This document shows positions 6,106 to 6,227 of a stretch of 6,227 bases of DNA, one piece after another. Numbering within the stretch: position 1 is the stretch's first letter; the number at the start of each line of letters is the position of its first letter. The DNA comes from a bacterium UBP3_UBA1247 (GTDB lineage Bacteria > UBA3054), in NCBI GenBank assembly GCA_002308555.1, contig DBWD01000022.1, forward strand, positions 1 to 6,227. The letters are read 5' to 3'. The notes under the pieces are model-generated. The model was not told where the DNA came from. It made no database searches and worked only from the letters and a program-made list of their open reading frames with translations. The translations under genes were made by a program, and so were the position numbers.

Positions 6106-6227
6106 ATGCCAACCTGCCCTGATTTCAGCGGTCTGCCCTGCAAGATCGCCGATCCCCAACTGGAAAATTTCGGCCGCCTGGAGATCCAGGCCGCCGAGCA
6201 TGAAATGCCCGGCCTCATGGCCGTCCG
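6106..6227 (+). CDS. ahcY: S-adenosylhomocysteine hydrolase, N-terminal fragment (3' truncated)
   Basis: Only 40 codons are present before the window ends. They include [20 protein letters not shown] followed by HEMPGLMAV, a close match to the conserved N-terminus of adenosylhomocysteinases (typically KVADxxLAxWGRKEIxxAExEMPGLMA). The enzyme splits S-adenosylhomocysteine into adenosine and homocysteine with a bound NAD, relieving product inhibition of methyltransferases in the activated methyl cycle. An in-frame TGA at 6094-6096 and the absence of any other start between it and 6106 fix the ATG at 6106. No good ribosome binding site is visible upstream. The gap to paralog 3 is 36 bases, too short for a known SAH or SAM riboswitch. 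It may be read through from the upstream genes, or start from a weak CATAAT element at 6087-6092. Confidence 0.88.
   Translation, partial: MPTCPDFSGLPCKIADPQLENFGRLEIQAAEHEMPGLMAV

Noticed and set aside
1..6227. CRISPR array, insertion sequence, tRNA or rRNA gene
   Set aside because: No regularly spaced repeats, transposase-like product, terminal inverted repeats or tRNA-like cloverleaf were seen.

Overview
The window most likely comes from a Gram-negative bacterium of the Planctomycetes-Verrucomicrobia-Chlamydiae group, with Lentisphaerota (Victivallis-like gut relatives) as my best guess. The main reason is the C-terminus of the first gene. It is a textbook PEP-CTERM exosortase signal (VPEP, then a short FGLLAL-type hydrophobic helix, then RRK), in the form common in Lentisphaerota and Verrucomicrobiota. 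Three small secreted paralogs further on resemble a family annotated as exosortase-associated (TIGR04073), which fits. The placement is inferred from protein style, since the window has no rRNA or marker phylogeny. The DNA is GC-rich and densely coding, with no mobile element, CRISPR array or tRNA seen.

Layout. (1) 1-1559, plus strand: the 3' part of a large secreted mosaic protein with a beta-propeller-like remnant, a pre-peptidase-like beta domain, a right-handed beta-helix and a PEP-CTERM tail. (2) 1581-1615: a strong symmetric hairpin with A and T tracts, placed to terminate transcription from both sides. (3) 1620-3650, minus strand: a two-gene operon of a beta-phosphoglucomutase-type HAD enzyme followed, 9 bases later, by an HD-domain CCA-adding tRNA nucleotidyltransferase. 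(4) 3651-3787: a divergent promoter region with a perfect extended -10 facing left, a near-perfect one facing right, and a C-rich spacer. (5) 3794-6069, plus strand: an NTF2-like lipoprotein followed by three tightly packed, diverged paralogs of a small exported family. (6) 6106 to the end, plus strand: the first 40 codons of S-adenosylhomocysteine hydrolase.

How the genes fit together. The minus-strand pair is housekeeping: glucose-phosphate metabolism and tRNA 3'-end maturation. The rightward group looks like an envelope operon, because all four small proteins start with export signals, gaps are 36 bases or less, and no terminator is visible before ahcY. The three paralogs share a VNLxT-x3-E-x2-R block, a glycine-rich hydrophobic segment and a terminal YVW-x3-W signature. 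They are the least understood and most interesting part of the window. Their proximity to a PEP-CTERM protein is suggestive of a link to exosortase-dependent surface biology, but the convergent terminator puts that gene in a separate transcript.
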